DNA of 64,000 nucleotides, taken from assembly GCA_032622095.1 (NCBI GenBank), contig CP136063.1, forward strand, positions 215,651,982-215,715,981, in the 5' to 3' direction. This document shows positions 17,905 through 30,461 of this stretch, one piece after another. Position numbers and translations under genes: made by a program. A model generated the notes under the pieces. It did not search any database. It was not told where the DNA came from and worked only from the letters and a program-made list of their open reading frames with translations. This stretch comes from Siphonodentalium dalli. Its lineage: Eukaryota; Mollusca; Scaphopoda; Gadilida; Siphonodentaliidae. Each line of letters opens with the position of its first letter. Position 1 is the stretch's first letter.

Positions 17905-18125
17905 ACAATCTTCTGATGTATACCGGGTACCGGTATATAGAACCATGGTTTATGAATATATCTAGGTTATTAGGCCTGAGCATTGAGGGGCAAGGGGGGG
18001 GGGGGGTGCAAGGTGCAAATGGAATTATGCAAAATTGTGTTTTTGGTCAGATTCAAGGGGGAGGGGGTGCAGTGTTGAAATTTCCCGAAGTGGACACCCA
18101 CCGCCCTGAACAAACGGTACCGTAA
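17905..18125 (+). repeat. Dispersed repeat with G-runs, inverted copy at 58.86-59.03 kb
   Basis: GGTTATTAGGCCTGAGC, GGAATTATGCAAAA and GGGGGTGCAGT blocks reappear as reverse complement at 58868-59000. Contains a 12-13-base G run near 17995-18006 and a second G-rich run at 18057, a potential G-quadruplex. Confidence 0.75.
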
Positions 18126-18299
18126 CTCCACTGCAGTGGCCATCTTGATACCACTGTGGATACCGTAAACTACCAGCAATACAATGGTCTTCACCGGGGT
18201 ATCACCCTGTTTTTCAAGTCAATTACTTTGATTATAGTGGTACACTGTACCTCTGTGTGGAACCCCACAACCACGGGGATGTGTGTATGCCAACAATGA

Positions 18300-20300
18300 A
18301 AACTAAAATGGTAATTCCTATCTAGAGGTCACCTCGAGGATCCATATTAAGTTCGATGAAGGGTTGTGGCCTGTAGGGTGTGCCAAAGAATTTAGTGATG
18401 CAAAGAGTAAAAACACAAGATACCTGCTAGTGGCCATGTATTTCATCGAAAATTGTTCAAATTCAATCGTTCCCATCTAGAGGTGATCCCAAACAAATGA
18501 AACATACATGTAGTAATGTACCCTTAAATTTTCAAAACATTTCACCAATAATTGTGAGCTTCATGGTGTGCCGATTGATTCAAATTTGAAATCCAGTATG
18601 GCTGCTGGTAGCCATGTTTTTTAAACAAAATTCGGAAAAAATGGAATAGCTGCCATCAAGATGTGACCCTGAAGATCCATACCGGTATGAAGTTTGGTGA
18701 CGATCAGATGAGAGATGTTACATGTAGGGTGTGATAAGGCCTAAAAAAACAATACCTTTGTTTCCGCTAACGAGCTAAAAAAAATTAGGGTAGGTAGGTA
18801 GGCTTAACTTTGTTTTTTTTGTTAACTTTTTTTTTCTCAGTACCGGTATCTTTTAAAATAACTGTATAATACTTGTCAATAACCCAAACTATGCACTTCT
18901 TAGCCCCAATCAGGTTAACCCAGATGACAGAGGAACTAGAAACTCCAATTCAATCTTACATATGTTTTAATATTTACATATATTCTAGTCTATATACTAA
19001 TATAGTCTTTGATAATCCTAATATTTCCCATATAGTCTGGCGACAACTGGAGTCAGTCCACTGCACTGTTCACATATTGGAGCGACCGTCTTGTACCGAG
19101 CTCTTAAGGATAGCTTCACAACACCACCTTCTCCTCCGCATTCAGTGAAGGATCTAGGTATTGTTTGGGGACACCTGTTTTTGGGCAATGATATGCCAAA
19201 GGCATAACCTGAAGGCCTGAGCGGAGCAATGTTTGGGAAGGGTGACCTCCTGATGATGGTGGGGGTTCTTCCCCTGGAAAAATTTTGAAAATCCATTGCA
19301 TTTAGAGCTAATATAAGGCTCTTTGAGTCAGTATTTTGAATTTTACTGAGAGGTCAATTTGATCAAGTTTCTCAAGCATAAATTTGGAACTTTTTATATA
19401 TGTATGGATTGGAAATGCTTATAAGTTATTGTCAGATATCTTTTGGTTCAATGGATTATGCTTATCCTGCTTGAAATGAGACTTGCCATTATTACTCTTA
19501 TTCATAAATAGGCTATTTTATAAAATTCAAGTGAGACACATACCATACATAATATACTACGTGTACATGTAGTACAGAAATACTACATGTACATGTAGTA
19601 CAGAAACAATGTACATGTATTAAGGTAGTAATGACTATATATGGTACTAATCTCTATGTTAATTTTTCATTTGGTATTTTGAGATCCCACTTGATAACCA
19701 GGTTGATTTGATCAAATTGTTAATGTTCCTGTGCTGTAAAAAAGTGTAATTGATTGAAATACTGAAGTCTGAATGCTGAATGATAACATACCTGAACTCA
19801 AATTATTTAAAGTTTTCACAGACGAAAGCTAGATAAAGCCAAACATACTTTACAGTATGATTCCAATTCAAATCTTTTTGTAAACTTACATTTCTTATGT
19901 CAATATATAGAAATATAGAAATGTTTTGCATCTTGTTATGATATGAATTGGGACCTAAATTAAAAAAAAAAATTTAAATAAATGTTTTTGTTTTTTTTGG
20001 TCCAATTTTTAATTTTTTTTGCAATGGCAATAAAAAGTTTAGGGTCGGGGTTTTAAAATAGGGTCGGTCGGGTTAGCGGAAACAAACGTATTTTTTGTTA
20101 AGGCCTAAAGGATTTAGTCAAACAAAGAGTAAAAACAAGATGGCCGTTGGCAGCCATGTTTTTTTACCAGAATTTCGATGGGGTAATCTCTCATTTAGAT
20201 GTCACTATGGTGAATCCATATTATGTTTGGTGACGATCGGATGAGAGATGTTGCCTGTTGCTGTTAGCAGCCATGTACAGGTATTTTTACCAGAAAATTG
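18300..20300 (+). repeat. Diverged satellite block interrupted by a TIR element
   Basis: Older copies of the ~163-bp satellite (GATGAGAGATGTTRCM, AAGATGGCC, CAGCCATGTTTTT) at 18300-18735 and 20108-20290 are split by an element of about 1.37 kb (18738-20106). The element's ends are AAGGCCTAAAAAAACAATAC and a complementary GTTAGCGGAAACAAACGTAT block ending TTAAGGCCTAA. Confidence 0.7.
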
Positions 20301-20985
20301 AAAACAAAAGTTTGGCTAAATCTTGTGCTAGGAGCGGGGCATATTTTACCCACAAGTTTTGAATTCTCATTCCAAATGACTTTCTGTCACAATTTCAGTA
20401 CCGGTTCTCATAATTTGCTACGGTAATCAGGCATGCTGAAGCAAACTGGGCCAAGACAAAGGGTTGCAGTGGCACATTGCCAAAGCCAAACAACGTAAAT
20501 TAAGAGGGCTGCAATTTATGCTACAGAATAACAGTTCACATTTACAATGAAAATGAACTGAAAACAAATTGCCAATTGCCCCCATACATTCTGGAACACA
20601 GTTGAAGTAACTGCGTCGCAACCGATAGCAAACCCTGTGTACCCATTAGCACATTTTTAAAAACATATACATAGGCATACCCTTCACTTAACCCTGACGT
20701 CCTGAACATTAAATGACCCCCAACCGAGGCACCTGGTGTTATATAGTGTTTTGACGACATACATGTAACCCATACTCTTGGGCTCCAAATAAACATGCAT
20801 GCACCTTTATTATTTTTGTGGGAAATTTCCCCCACACACAGTGCTTATTTGGGTCTGCACAATGATTAATTTTGAGGCTATGAAAATTGAAAAGAGCACA
20901 AAGTCAAGATTTCTATATGATTCTGATATCAAAATGATGAGCTTATAACTTTATGCATGTACATATTCTAGTATATGGCATACAT

Positions 20986-21362
20986 ACCCTGCTTGACAAA
21001 ACAAGTGTCCACCTAACCGCTGTGCAGTTAGCGTTGCCACCGCGGCTGAAATGCAACTACACCGCAGCTCCATCGGCTAACTACAGTTGGGCCGCGGTGT
21101 ACATGTACTTGCCGTTCAGCCATGGTGTAGTTGCCGCGGTGTACACTGTACGTTCATTAAACTGAAAAAAGACGATACAAACCGGAAATCTAACCATGGT
21201 GCACAGTGTAGTTGCATTTCGGCCGCAGGGTACTTGTTGTTGGGCCACAGTGTACTTGCCGTTCGGCCGCGGTGCTAAACTGCAGTTACAAACTCTGACA
21301 CCGCGGCCGAACGGCAAATACACCGCGGTGCCAATGGACACTTGTTTTGTCCAGCGGGGTAT
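20986..21362. mobile_element. MITE rich in CCGCGG motifs, copy 1
   Basis: Ends ACCCTGCTTGACAAAACAAG and its complement (CTTGTTTTGTCCAGCGGGGT). The interior has many CACCGCGG/CCGCGGTG blocks in both orientations. Related copy at 24051-24447. Confidence 0.85.
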
Positions 21363-21373
21363 GGACATTTAAT

Positions 21374-21670
21374 TAAAGGTACTCAATCCGATCAGGCCCT
21401 CATCAATTACTATTTCTTTGGCTTCGGGGATAAAAATAATTGATTCGATCATTCGAGTCGAGGAACCAACCTATCAACGCTCAGAGTGATCAGATATCAA
21501 TTTTTGAAGTTTTGTTATTTCTATATGTTCTGGCCCAGAAACACGCCGTCAAAAGGATGGTCTCAGTCAAAATTGCAATATTAATACACTTGATTTTAGA
21601 GTTATCCATCTTTGTCTGTTTGAATAAGTTTTTCTGGGGAAATTATTAGTACACATCTCGAGTGCAATTA
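21374..21670 (+). mobile_element. Partial second copy of the TTAAAGGTACTC MITE
   Basis: Matches the first ~300 bp of the 17261 element (GGTACTCAATCCGATC, GGCTTCGGGG, CGAGTCGAGGAA). The right end is missing. Confidence 0.8.
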
Positions 21671-22339
21671 GGGCTCTACAAATTGGCAATTTACCACAAA
21701 AAATCGGAATCCGATATCAAATCGGGCTGCCTATGTCAACATGAATAGCAACCAGTCAGTCCAGATTTTATTATTATACTGCCTCGGGAAATTTCAGTGT
21801 ACCATACACGTACATGTACTATTGTAGGCCTAATTTGTTGGCAGAAAATAGCATCACATCTGCAATTCTCCTTATCCTGTTGTTTTAGTTATATATATAT
21901 TTCAATTCAGTTTTATTAACTCAAGTAAAATATTTCTAAGTATATATATGTGTATGCGCAAAAATAGTTAATACTATTACTAGTATCAAGTTTGCAGTTA
22001 CAGATTATCATTTCCAGCAATAATCACTTAAAATAATTAAGTCAAGTACATGTACTTCATATAATGAAAGTGTCAATGACACTGTACCTCAACTTGGAAA
22101 GGGAATAATTTAATGTGGAGCGATTAGGGGTGCGGAAAGTTGAAATGTCTAAGTAATACTAGATTATCAACATGAAGAGATATACATATACCGGTACATG
22201 TATACCGGTATATAAAAAAGTTAAATCCAAGATGGTTACAGATGTAAAATCCAGGTGGCTATGTTTTCCAATAAAATTTAAAAACATTTGATAGCTTCCA
22301 TCTAGTAAGATCAATATCAAGATTAATATGAAGTCTGGA

Positions 22340-23830
22340 GATGATCGGATGAGGGAAGTGGACTGTAGGGTGTGCCAAAGGATTTTGTCATGCAAAGAGT
22401 AAAATCCAAGATGGCTGCCAGTGGACACATTTTAAGACCAAATGAACCTAAAATGACTTGTTATCTACATGCCTGTGTCAACAGCCATGACAAATTTCAT
22501 GATGATCCGATTAAAGGTACGACCTGTAGCCCATGCCAAAAGGATTTAGTCATGCAAAGAGTAAAATCCACGATGGCTGCTGGCGGCCATGATTTTGGCC
22601 GAATAACCTAAAAATTACTCGATCTCATCTACATGTCAATGTCAACATCCATGACAAATTTCACAATGATCTGACAAAAGGTGCGTTCTGTAGCACGTGC
22701 CAAAGGATTTAGTCATGCAAAGTGTAAAATCCAAGATGGCTGCTGGCGGCCATGTTTTTTGGTCGAATGACTGGACAATGACTCGTTCCCATCTACATGT
22801 CATATTTAACAACCATGACAAATTTCATGATGATCTGACCAAAGGTTAGACTTGTGGCCTGTGTGAAAGGATTTAGTCATGCAAAGAGTAAAATCCAAGA
22901 TGGCTGCCAGCGGCCATGTTTTTTGGCCGAACGACCCCAAAATTACTCGTTCCCATCTACATGTCAATATTAACACCCATGACAAATTTAAAGATGACCA
23001 GACGAACAGTAGCCTGTGCTAATGGATTGAATTTTGAAATCAAAGATGGCCGCGGGCAGCCATGTTTTTTTGTCCGAATGACCCCAAAATGACTCATTCC
23101 CATCTACATTCCAATTTAAACAGCCATGACAAATTTCATGATGATCAGACTAAAGCTACGATCTGTAGCCCGTGCTAAAGGATTTAGTCATCCAAAGAGT
23201 AAAATCCAAGATGGCTGCTGGCGGCCATGTTTTTTGGCCAAATGACCCCAAAATGACTCGTTCCCATCTACATGTCATTGTCAACATTCATGACAAATTT
23301 TATGATGATCTGACCAAAGGTACGACCTGTAGCCCGTGCCAAAGGATTTAGTCACGCAAAGAGTAAAATCCAAGATAGCCAGCTGAGATAGCTGCCAGCG
23401 GCCATGTTTTTTGGCCGAATGACCCCAAAAGTACTCGTTTCCCATCTACATGTAAATATTAACATCCATGACAAATTTCATGATGATCCGACCAAAGGTA
23501 CAACCTGTAGGGCGTGCCAAAGAATTTAGTCATGCAAAGAGTAAAATCCAAGAGGGCTGTCGACGGCCATGTTTTTTGGTCGAATGACCCCAAAATTACT
23601 CGTTTCCCATCTACATGTCAATATTAACATCCATGACAAATTTCATGATGATCAGACGAACAGTACGACCTGTAGACCGTTCTAATGGATTGAATATTGA
23701 AATCCAAGATGGCCACTGGTAGCCATGTTTTTTTATCCAAATGAATCGTTCCGGTCTAAATGTTGATGTCAACAGCTATGTGAAATTTCATAATGATCTG
23801 ACCAAAGGTACGACCTGTAGCCTGTATTGT
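22340..23830 (+). repeat. ~163-bp satellite, about nine copies, each with an AAGATGGC core
   Basis: Each unit runs AAAGGATTTAGTCATGCAAA, GAGTAAAATCCAAGATGGC, a GGCCATGTTTTTTGG block, CCCATCTACATGTCA, ACAAATTTCATGATGATC, and a GTACGACCTGTAGCC end. Cores (AAGATGGCTGC or close) lie near 22408, 22571, 22733, 22898, 23045, 23209, 23377, 23553 and 23707. Confidence 0.92.
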
Positions 23831-24050
23831 TCACGAATTACGCACACACGCATACATGTACACACAGACGACAAAGCCATGGCAATAGCTCAAACTTTAC
23901 AAAGTAAAGTTGACCTAATAATGTGGGCGGTGTAAGGCAGCGTTTGTTTGCATATGGTATCTTGGTGTTGATGATTAACGAAAATACCATACAGCACTAG
24001 TCTCCCAGATGCCTCGGGTTTATGTACCATAAGCTTTCTCACCAAGCTTT

Positions 24051-24447
24051 TTACCCTGCTGGGTAAAACAAGTGTCCCACTTAACCACGGTGCAGTTATC
24101 ATTGCCACCGCGGCCGAAATGCAACTACCGGTACATCGCGGCTCCACTGGCTAACTACAGTTGGGCCGCTGTGTATTTGCCATTCGGCCATGGTGTAGTT
24201 ACCGCTGTGTACATTCATTAAACTGAAAAAAGACAATACAAACCAGAAATCTAACCACGGTGTACATGCCATGCGGCCCCGTTGTAGTTGCTTTTCGGCC
24301 ATGGTGTACATGTGTACTTGACGTTTGGCTGCGGTGTACTTGCCGCTCAGCCGCGGTGCTCAACGGCAGTTACAAACTCTGACACCACGGTCGAATGGCA
24401 AATACACCGCGGTGCCAATGGACACTTGTTTTGTCCAGCAGGGTACA
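24051..24447. mobile_element. MITE rich in CCGCGG motifs, copy 2
   Basis: Same ends and internal blocks as the 20986 copy (ACAAAACAAGTGTCC and complement), diverged by scattered CG to TG/CA changes. Confidence 0.85.
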
Positions 24448-24982
24448 TCAGCCAGGGCAACCCAGAAGTTAACGGTCTAACCTGGGCTTCCTAGATGGTA
24501 GGGACCACTTGGTTAGTGGGTACAACGTGGGCATGTGAAAGCAAGTCATCACAGCAGAAAACCTGGAACATAACACGATTTGTTCTGACTTAACCCGAGG
24601 TCAGCCAATAATAGAATGTTTGCGTCGTGTGAGTGTTTAGTGATTTATATAGCCACACAATGTTGACCGAATCGAAACCTTGCTTGAGTCTTGACAGTTA
24701 GTTTTGCAAATGTTCGTATACTAATATTATATCACGACATACTGTCCATACTGAAGTATTGCATTATTATGTATTTTTCGCAACATTACATTTTCTACCT
24801 GGTTTTTAGGCACGTCATTGAAATTTGCATGCATCTTTTTTTATCTCGATTCCATCATTTCCTAATTTCTGATGATTGGTTGGTGATTATCACAATACGC
24901 CAGGGGCAGGTGAACACTGTGCATGCATACTGTACTAGTAACTATCACAAGTATAACATACTGTGGGAACAACTTAGTGTAT

Positions 24983-26311
24983 GTTCAGACGACCACGATA
25001 CACTCGTAAGTGGAGGAATAGTTTGTTCAGACGATTGCAATCTCATCGTACATTATGAAGCATATGTTGTTCTAAAGAATGTGATTGACTACCCTACGAC
25101 CATTGCCAGCTACGATTTTTACGTACACACGGCTGTCGGCCTGTGACGATATGCTTGGTCACGGTACAATATGTATCGCGATACGGGGCCAATGTAATGA
25201 TACAATACGTATCGTGATAGGCAAAATTGTATCGCACGAGTAAAATAGCTATTCATCACTCCAAATTTGCACACTCTCAGGTTGAGTTTTAATGATAGTT
25301 TTTCTAATATTACTGTGGACTTTCATAATTGTTTAGTTATATGTGTATTGTAGTATGTAGTAATGTAGTATGCTCGTACACATCCAGAAATACCAGTACA
25401 ACATGACATATTGATACTGAAGACGGTAAAAGAGTTGAAAAGTTTCTCACTCATCTGTTTATATATCATATAATCACAACAGCTGGCTGAGAATGATGTC
25501 GTTTCAAATGGTGTGACATGTTGGTCGTAACACCAGTCTTGTAAGAGGTTGCCGTCGAACATAATTTGCAGATCGTTTTAGTTCTGTCTGTCTTAATGCA
25601 TGGCTTTCCATCCTCAAAGGGTTACGTCCCAAAACCGAAATACTGCCAGATTTTCTAGCTGTAGGCCGCTGTCGGATTGACAAGTTTTAAGCTTTCTTGA
25701 GCAGACATCTTTCCACGGCCCACGTGTTGTTGTTTTGCGCAGACGATATATCCAATATACTAGTATTTGATTGATTGAAATGAAATCACAGCAGTTCATC
25801 AAATTAACCAATCAGAGCATGGCTTACAGTCTGAGGCTAGGTTACGTAGGTCAGTCATATCACTTCCGCAAACGTTTGTGTCAAAGATCAATGTGCGAGC
25901 TCACGGAAACAAACGAAATTTACAGATTTACTTCCAATAAAACTTCGTAAGCATTCACAGCTTATGGAAACGAACGAGGGGTCCCGATTTACTTCGGATG
26001 GTAACTGCATAATACGGAAGCGGAACTGTATCGTAGTGTATCGAAATTACAGACAAATGAATCGCGTATAGAATCATGAATGACGAATCGCGATGAATCG
26101 AAATCACGATGAATCGTTACAGGCCTATACAGCTGCGATTACATCGCAAGAGGAGGTAACCAAGGATATCCACATTTCGCATCTAGAATCAAACAGCGCT
26201 TGATATCAATTTATGACCAACGATTTTGATGTTAGCATGCGCAATCGAGCTACCGGTTACTTCCTGCGACGGAAATCTTTCCGCTTACGATTGTATCGTG
26301 GTCGTCTGAAC
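24983..26311. mobile_element. Inverted-repeat element with a nested hAT-like MITE
   Basis: Outer ends GTTCAGACGACCACGATACA (24984) and the complement (ATCGTGGTCGTCTGAAC, 26295-26311). Nested inside, 25138-26126 has ends GGCCTGTGACGAT and ATCGTTACAGGCC with internal GTATCGCGATACG/CGATGAATCG blocks, the style of hAT-type MITEs that end CAGGxxTGxAACGAT. No transposase is seen. Confidence 0.7.
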
Positions 26312-26474
26312 GTAAACTTATCAATTTCATGCATTATTGCATAATATTTTTAAACATAACTTATTTAACATCTTCGACTTGCTTTAAATTTAATTTATTT
26401 TCATGAAAAGGAATAATATGGTTGTAAATATAGAAGGCAGATGACTCTTCTACCCGAGAGGTCTAGATTTCTTG

Positions 26475-26800
26475 GACACGGTCGTTAGACGCAACGTCAA
26501 GCTTGGTTAGTCTTTGAATGGTTGACTGAATGACTGGGTTGGGTTTCCGGGTGATGCCAATGTTCGGTGCAACTTACGCACTTCTCACTCTCTCGTCCTG
26601 TTACACTGGGGGCTCGTCTGCCCATTAGAGGACTGTCATGATACAACCTCCAGGTCTCAGCCATTAGATGCTTTGTCTGATCACCGAGGTTAAGTAACGT
26701 CAAGCTCGGTTAGTCCTTGGATGGGTGACCGGCTTGGAATTATGGTGCTGCTACATTTCGGTGCGACTCCATCACTTCTTGCTCTCAGTCTCATTCTGTT
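26475..26800 (+). repeat. Two 5S rRNA-like units (5S pseudogenes or 5S-derived SINE)
   Basis: 26650-26760 reads GTCTGATCACCGAGGTTAAG, GTCAAGCTCGG, TTAGTCCTTGGATGGGTGAC and GGTGCTGCTACA, matching the middle and 3' half of 5S rRNA including its internal A box and C box. A poorer copy lies about 206 bp upstream (26475-26570). Base changes at conserved stems make a functional 5S gene unlikely. SINE3-type retroposons are the alternative. Confidence 0.8.
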
Positions 26801-27014
26801 AAGGTAGTGTTAATTATACTGTACAATCGTCATGCTAATTTGCTATTGCTATTTTGCATGTTTTAAAATAATACTTGATTCATACATGTTTCTGTTATGT
26901 AATTCAGCAAGCGAAACATTAAATTATATTTGAAATAGCAATTTTTTGCGGTCATTTGTGAAATAACCATGGCACAACTTATTTCAATTCAAGCTCGAAG
27001 TCACTGTCACTGTC

Positions 27015-27462
27015 GCTAATGGGGTCGTTGTCGTAATGTTTTATACATAGATGCACACCGTGTGCATTTATGTATACATAAATGCACACCAGTCTCGCGT
27101 AGTGTCATGTGACAGGGGTCATTGTCGTAGTGTTTTCTACATAAATGCACACGTTTTGATATTTTTTGTAAGTTTATTTTCTTCCGTTCATTGACCAAAC
27201 AACCATGCAGTTCTTTCCGTCGCTGTTTAATACTAAGAAAAATATGCGACCGATGACCAATCTTATTGCAGTTTCGATAATTGTGATAAAAGAATGCCTT
27301 TATCAGAACTTCGGAAGAAAAATAGTTATGAATTGAAGCAGACGGCAATTATTTACGGTAACGTTTCAATCTCGCACCGACTGAGACTGGTGTGCATTTA
27401 TGTACATAAATGCACACGGTGTGCATTTATGTATAAAACGTTACGACAACGACCCCATTAGC
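27015..27462. mobile_element. 448-bp MITE with 9-bp target duplication (Mutator-like?)
   Basis: Terminal inverted repeats begin GCTAATGGGGTCGTTGTCGT and continue with TGTGCATTTATGTA palindromes. Flanks are GTCACTGTC on both sides (27006-27014, 27463-27471), a perfect 9-bp duplication as made by Mutator-like transposases, though the left flank is itself a short repeat. Confidence 0.75.
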
Positions 27463-27560
27463 GTCACTGTCAGTGTGCGTTTTGTTTTTATTTGGTTTTG
27501 TCTGCAATATTTCGCCAGTCAGTGTCGACTTTGGCTTTAAGAAATCTATTCTTAGAATGG

Positions 27561-29284
27561 GGTCCTACTAAACAACGAACACAAACGAACACAAACGAAC
27601 ATAAACGAACACAGGTCCAAAAAGCGGAGTAGAAGAGTGAAATTTGGTTTGTGTGTGCGCGTGGGTCCATTCTATGTGTATGTGGTGTTATTTCCAACTT
27701 TGATGACTTAGTTTTTTAGTTATTAGCATTATTTTAATACAAAACTACTAAACAACGAACACAAACGAACATAAGATTAGCGGCAGTGCAGAGGCTACCA
27801 TGCAGGTGTTAATTAACTACGGCTTACTCTGTCTCCTTGTTTTTACTGCAAGATGATTGTCAATTTTATCACTGATGGCAATAAAAACACGGGGAAACAT
27901 CAGAGGTCGGCGTTTTAATAGCTAACAAAACATTTGAGTCAATAAGATGGGAAAGTATTCAATAGCGAGAGCGGCTTGGAAACAATAGAAAACAAAATCA
28001 TTTATGACGAAATACAGACAGACATAATTGACAAATATTTGTGACAACAGACGATACCTTACATTTATGGAAAGACTAAAGACGAAAGTTTTCAATGCTA
28101 GAAAACAAATTTCAACAATTCAGAAATGGACAAATAACGATTATGAAAGCATTAAAGGTGTGGGAGTCCTTGCCAGTGGGTATATATGCTGTGAAAATAT
28201 TTCCAACGGTCAAAAACCGACACAAAAAGAAAATGTAGACAGTCTTAGACAGACTTTGTCCGTATTCAAATAAGAAATATCGCATAAACAGTATGTTATT
28301 GTCATATGTTTGACCATTGTATAAACAAAAGCATAAAAAGTTACTTTCCTGGTGTTTGTTTATATTATGATGGTAAACATAAAGAGCGTTCTTTGTTGCT
28401 GAATTCCTGATATGGAACTAATAAAGAGCGTTTATATCATTTGTGTGTGATTAGCCAGTAACACGTATACTGTGCTGTCTTCTGTAACACAATCAGGCTC
28501 TTGCTTAGGTAAAATATAGTAGGTCTTTATGATAGCATGCTGTTTACACGATGAACGAAACTGTATGCGTTTTAGTGTTTTTCTGTTTACGGTGATTGGA
28601 ACAAATATGAATATTTTCGACAACTAAGGCCTCCCGTGCCTTTAATAATATAATTAACAAATTTTTTTACTGAGTTTACAGATAATTTAAATGAAACAGT
28701 GACTGACAACTGCGTGACATTCGAGTGGAGGGGATTTTACATTATCAGGCATTGCATCATCTTTGGAAGTGAGATACGAAATTTGAACAAATATGACGGT
28801 CGAACAACGAGACAGACTAATGCGAAGACTTCTTAATTTTGTTAGTGACAATTCCAAATTCCAAACTTCAACTGACGACAATTAACTATACCAAAAACTA
28901 CCGCTCTCGCAAAAAAACCTGGACAAAAAAAAGTGAAAGTGAAACGAAGTCATAATAAGACAAATTAACAAAGTCAAAACAACTCAGTGACAAAGAGACA
29001 GAGTATAAGCCATAGAGAAGGCGGTAGTTAATTAACACCTTTATTAACACCTTTGCAATACGGCTAATCTCATGTTCGTTTGTGTTCGTTGTTTAGTAGC
29101 TTTGCATTCAAATAATGCTTATAACTCGAAAAATAAGTCATCAAAGTTGGAAATAACACCACATACACATACAATGGACCCACACGCACCCACAAACCAA
29201 ATTTCACCCTTCTACTCCGCTTTTTGGACCTGTGTTCGTTTATGTTCGTTTGTGTTCGTTTGTGTTCGTTGTTTAGTAGGACCG
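27561..29284. mobile_element. 1.72-kb Mutator-like non-autonomous element with long TIRs
   Basis: Ends GGTCCTACTAAACAACGAAC and its complement. The inverted repeats extend about 290 bp, containing repeated CGAACACAAA blocks. CTTAGAATGG flanks both sides (27551-27560, 29285-29294), a 9-10-bp target duplication. Long TIRs plus a 9-10-bp duplication is the MULE signature. The interior carries small open frames (28028-28273, 28687-28881) that match no transposase; they could be captured host fragments. Confidence 0.8.
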
Positions 29285-29979
29285 CTTAGAATGGATTTCA
29301 TAAATATGTACACATTGCTTACCTCAGTTGTGTTCATAATCGTAGGTCACGTAGTAGGTGTTGAGTTATTTAACATGTTTTCAGTGTGAATGTTGAGCGG
29401 CGAAACATGTCTGCACCGTGCACGCATTTTATGTGTGCGTACTGATACAAACTTATCAAGCAACAAACTCATATTTCTTTCGCTCGTTGTGAATAGAAAT
29501 ACATGATATACAAGCCATTATCAATAACATGATTGGATTGGTTCACACCATCAATGAATCAAATGGCTTAAAATAGTTAATATCTTTGGAACTATATTAT
29601 GTCTCGACCCATGCCTCATCACCCAATATTTGATTTGGGACACACTAAAGTTGTATGAATCTATGGAGGTATGTAATTTAGCGGGATTAACACAAAGGCG
29701 CACGGCGGGTTTGCCGTAGTTAAGCCGACAAAGGAGCATTGTGTGGCTCTGCGGTAACGTGATCCCTGTATTGACAAACCCGCAGGCACTGACAGTTCTA
29801 TTGAGGCTGCGGATATCCACACACCCGCATGCCTCATAAACCAACACATGCGCAGAGTGGAAATTGCGCATGACAATCAACATGTCTCATAAACCAACAA
29901 TTATTAAAATGACGAAATCGAGCTATATCAGAAACTTTAACAGAATAATCAGAACTTTGATTTATGTTACCCTCACACC

Positions 29980-30300
29980 ATAGCGTATGCTGAAACCTAT
30001 GAGTTGCGTGTAAAAAATATTTGTATACGCACCAAACGCAACCGAAATCAACAATTTTGTCAATTTGTAACCTATATTCGACCTATGGGTTGCGTGTGAG
30101 TTGCGTGTGGGTTGCGAACTGAACTTATGATCCCCCAATATCTGCGATCACCGGCGTACGAGTTGCGTGCAGAACTTACGAGTTGCGTTTGAGTTGCGTT
30201 CAAAACTTACAAGTTGCGTTTGACCTGCGTGTTAGTTGCGTGGTATTTGCGAATATCGGCCACGTGATAAAAACCTATAAAAGCTGATCCGATTCACTGG
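29980..30300 (+). promoter_or_regulatory. GAGTTGCGT array followed by a TATA box
   Basis: Between 29999 and 30245 the motif (A/G)GTTGCGT(T/G) occurs about ten times in one orientation. It is followed by CACGTG (30261) and CCTATAAAAG (30272-30281). A transcript start would be expected near 30300-30310. This looks like a compact inducible promoter rather than random intron sequence. Confidence 0.5.
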
Positions 30301-30461
30301 GGGGAAGGAGAAGATCACTCGATCTTTTCGACCATCCCGGGCGCTTCGCGCCCATCTACTCACTTTATATTTTCTTCAGTACTGATTTCGTCATCGAAGA
30401 GTCAACACCTCGGAGGTCCACCAACAACTTCATTAGGCTACTTGATATCGACTGTGTTATA

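Noticed and set aside
22340-23830. CRISPR array
   Set aside because: Units are ~163 bp and similar throughout; there are no short repeats with unique spacers and no cas genes.
24691-25146. 151-codon frame as a gene
   Set aside because: It runs into the inverted repeat of an inserted element, has no domain and an AT-driven composition.
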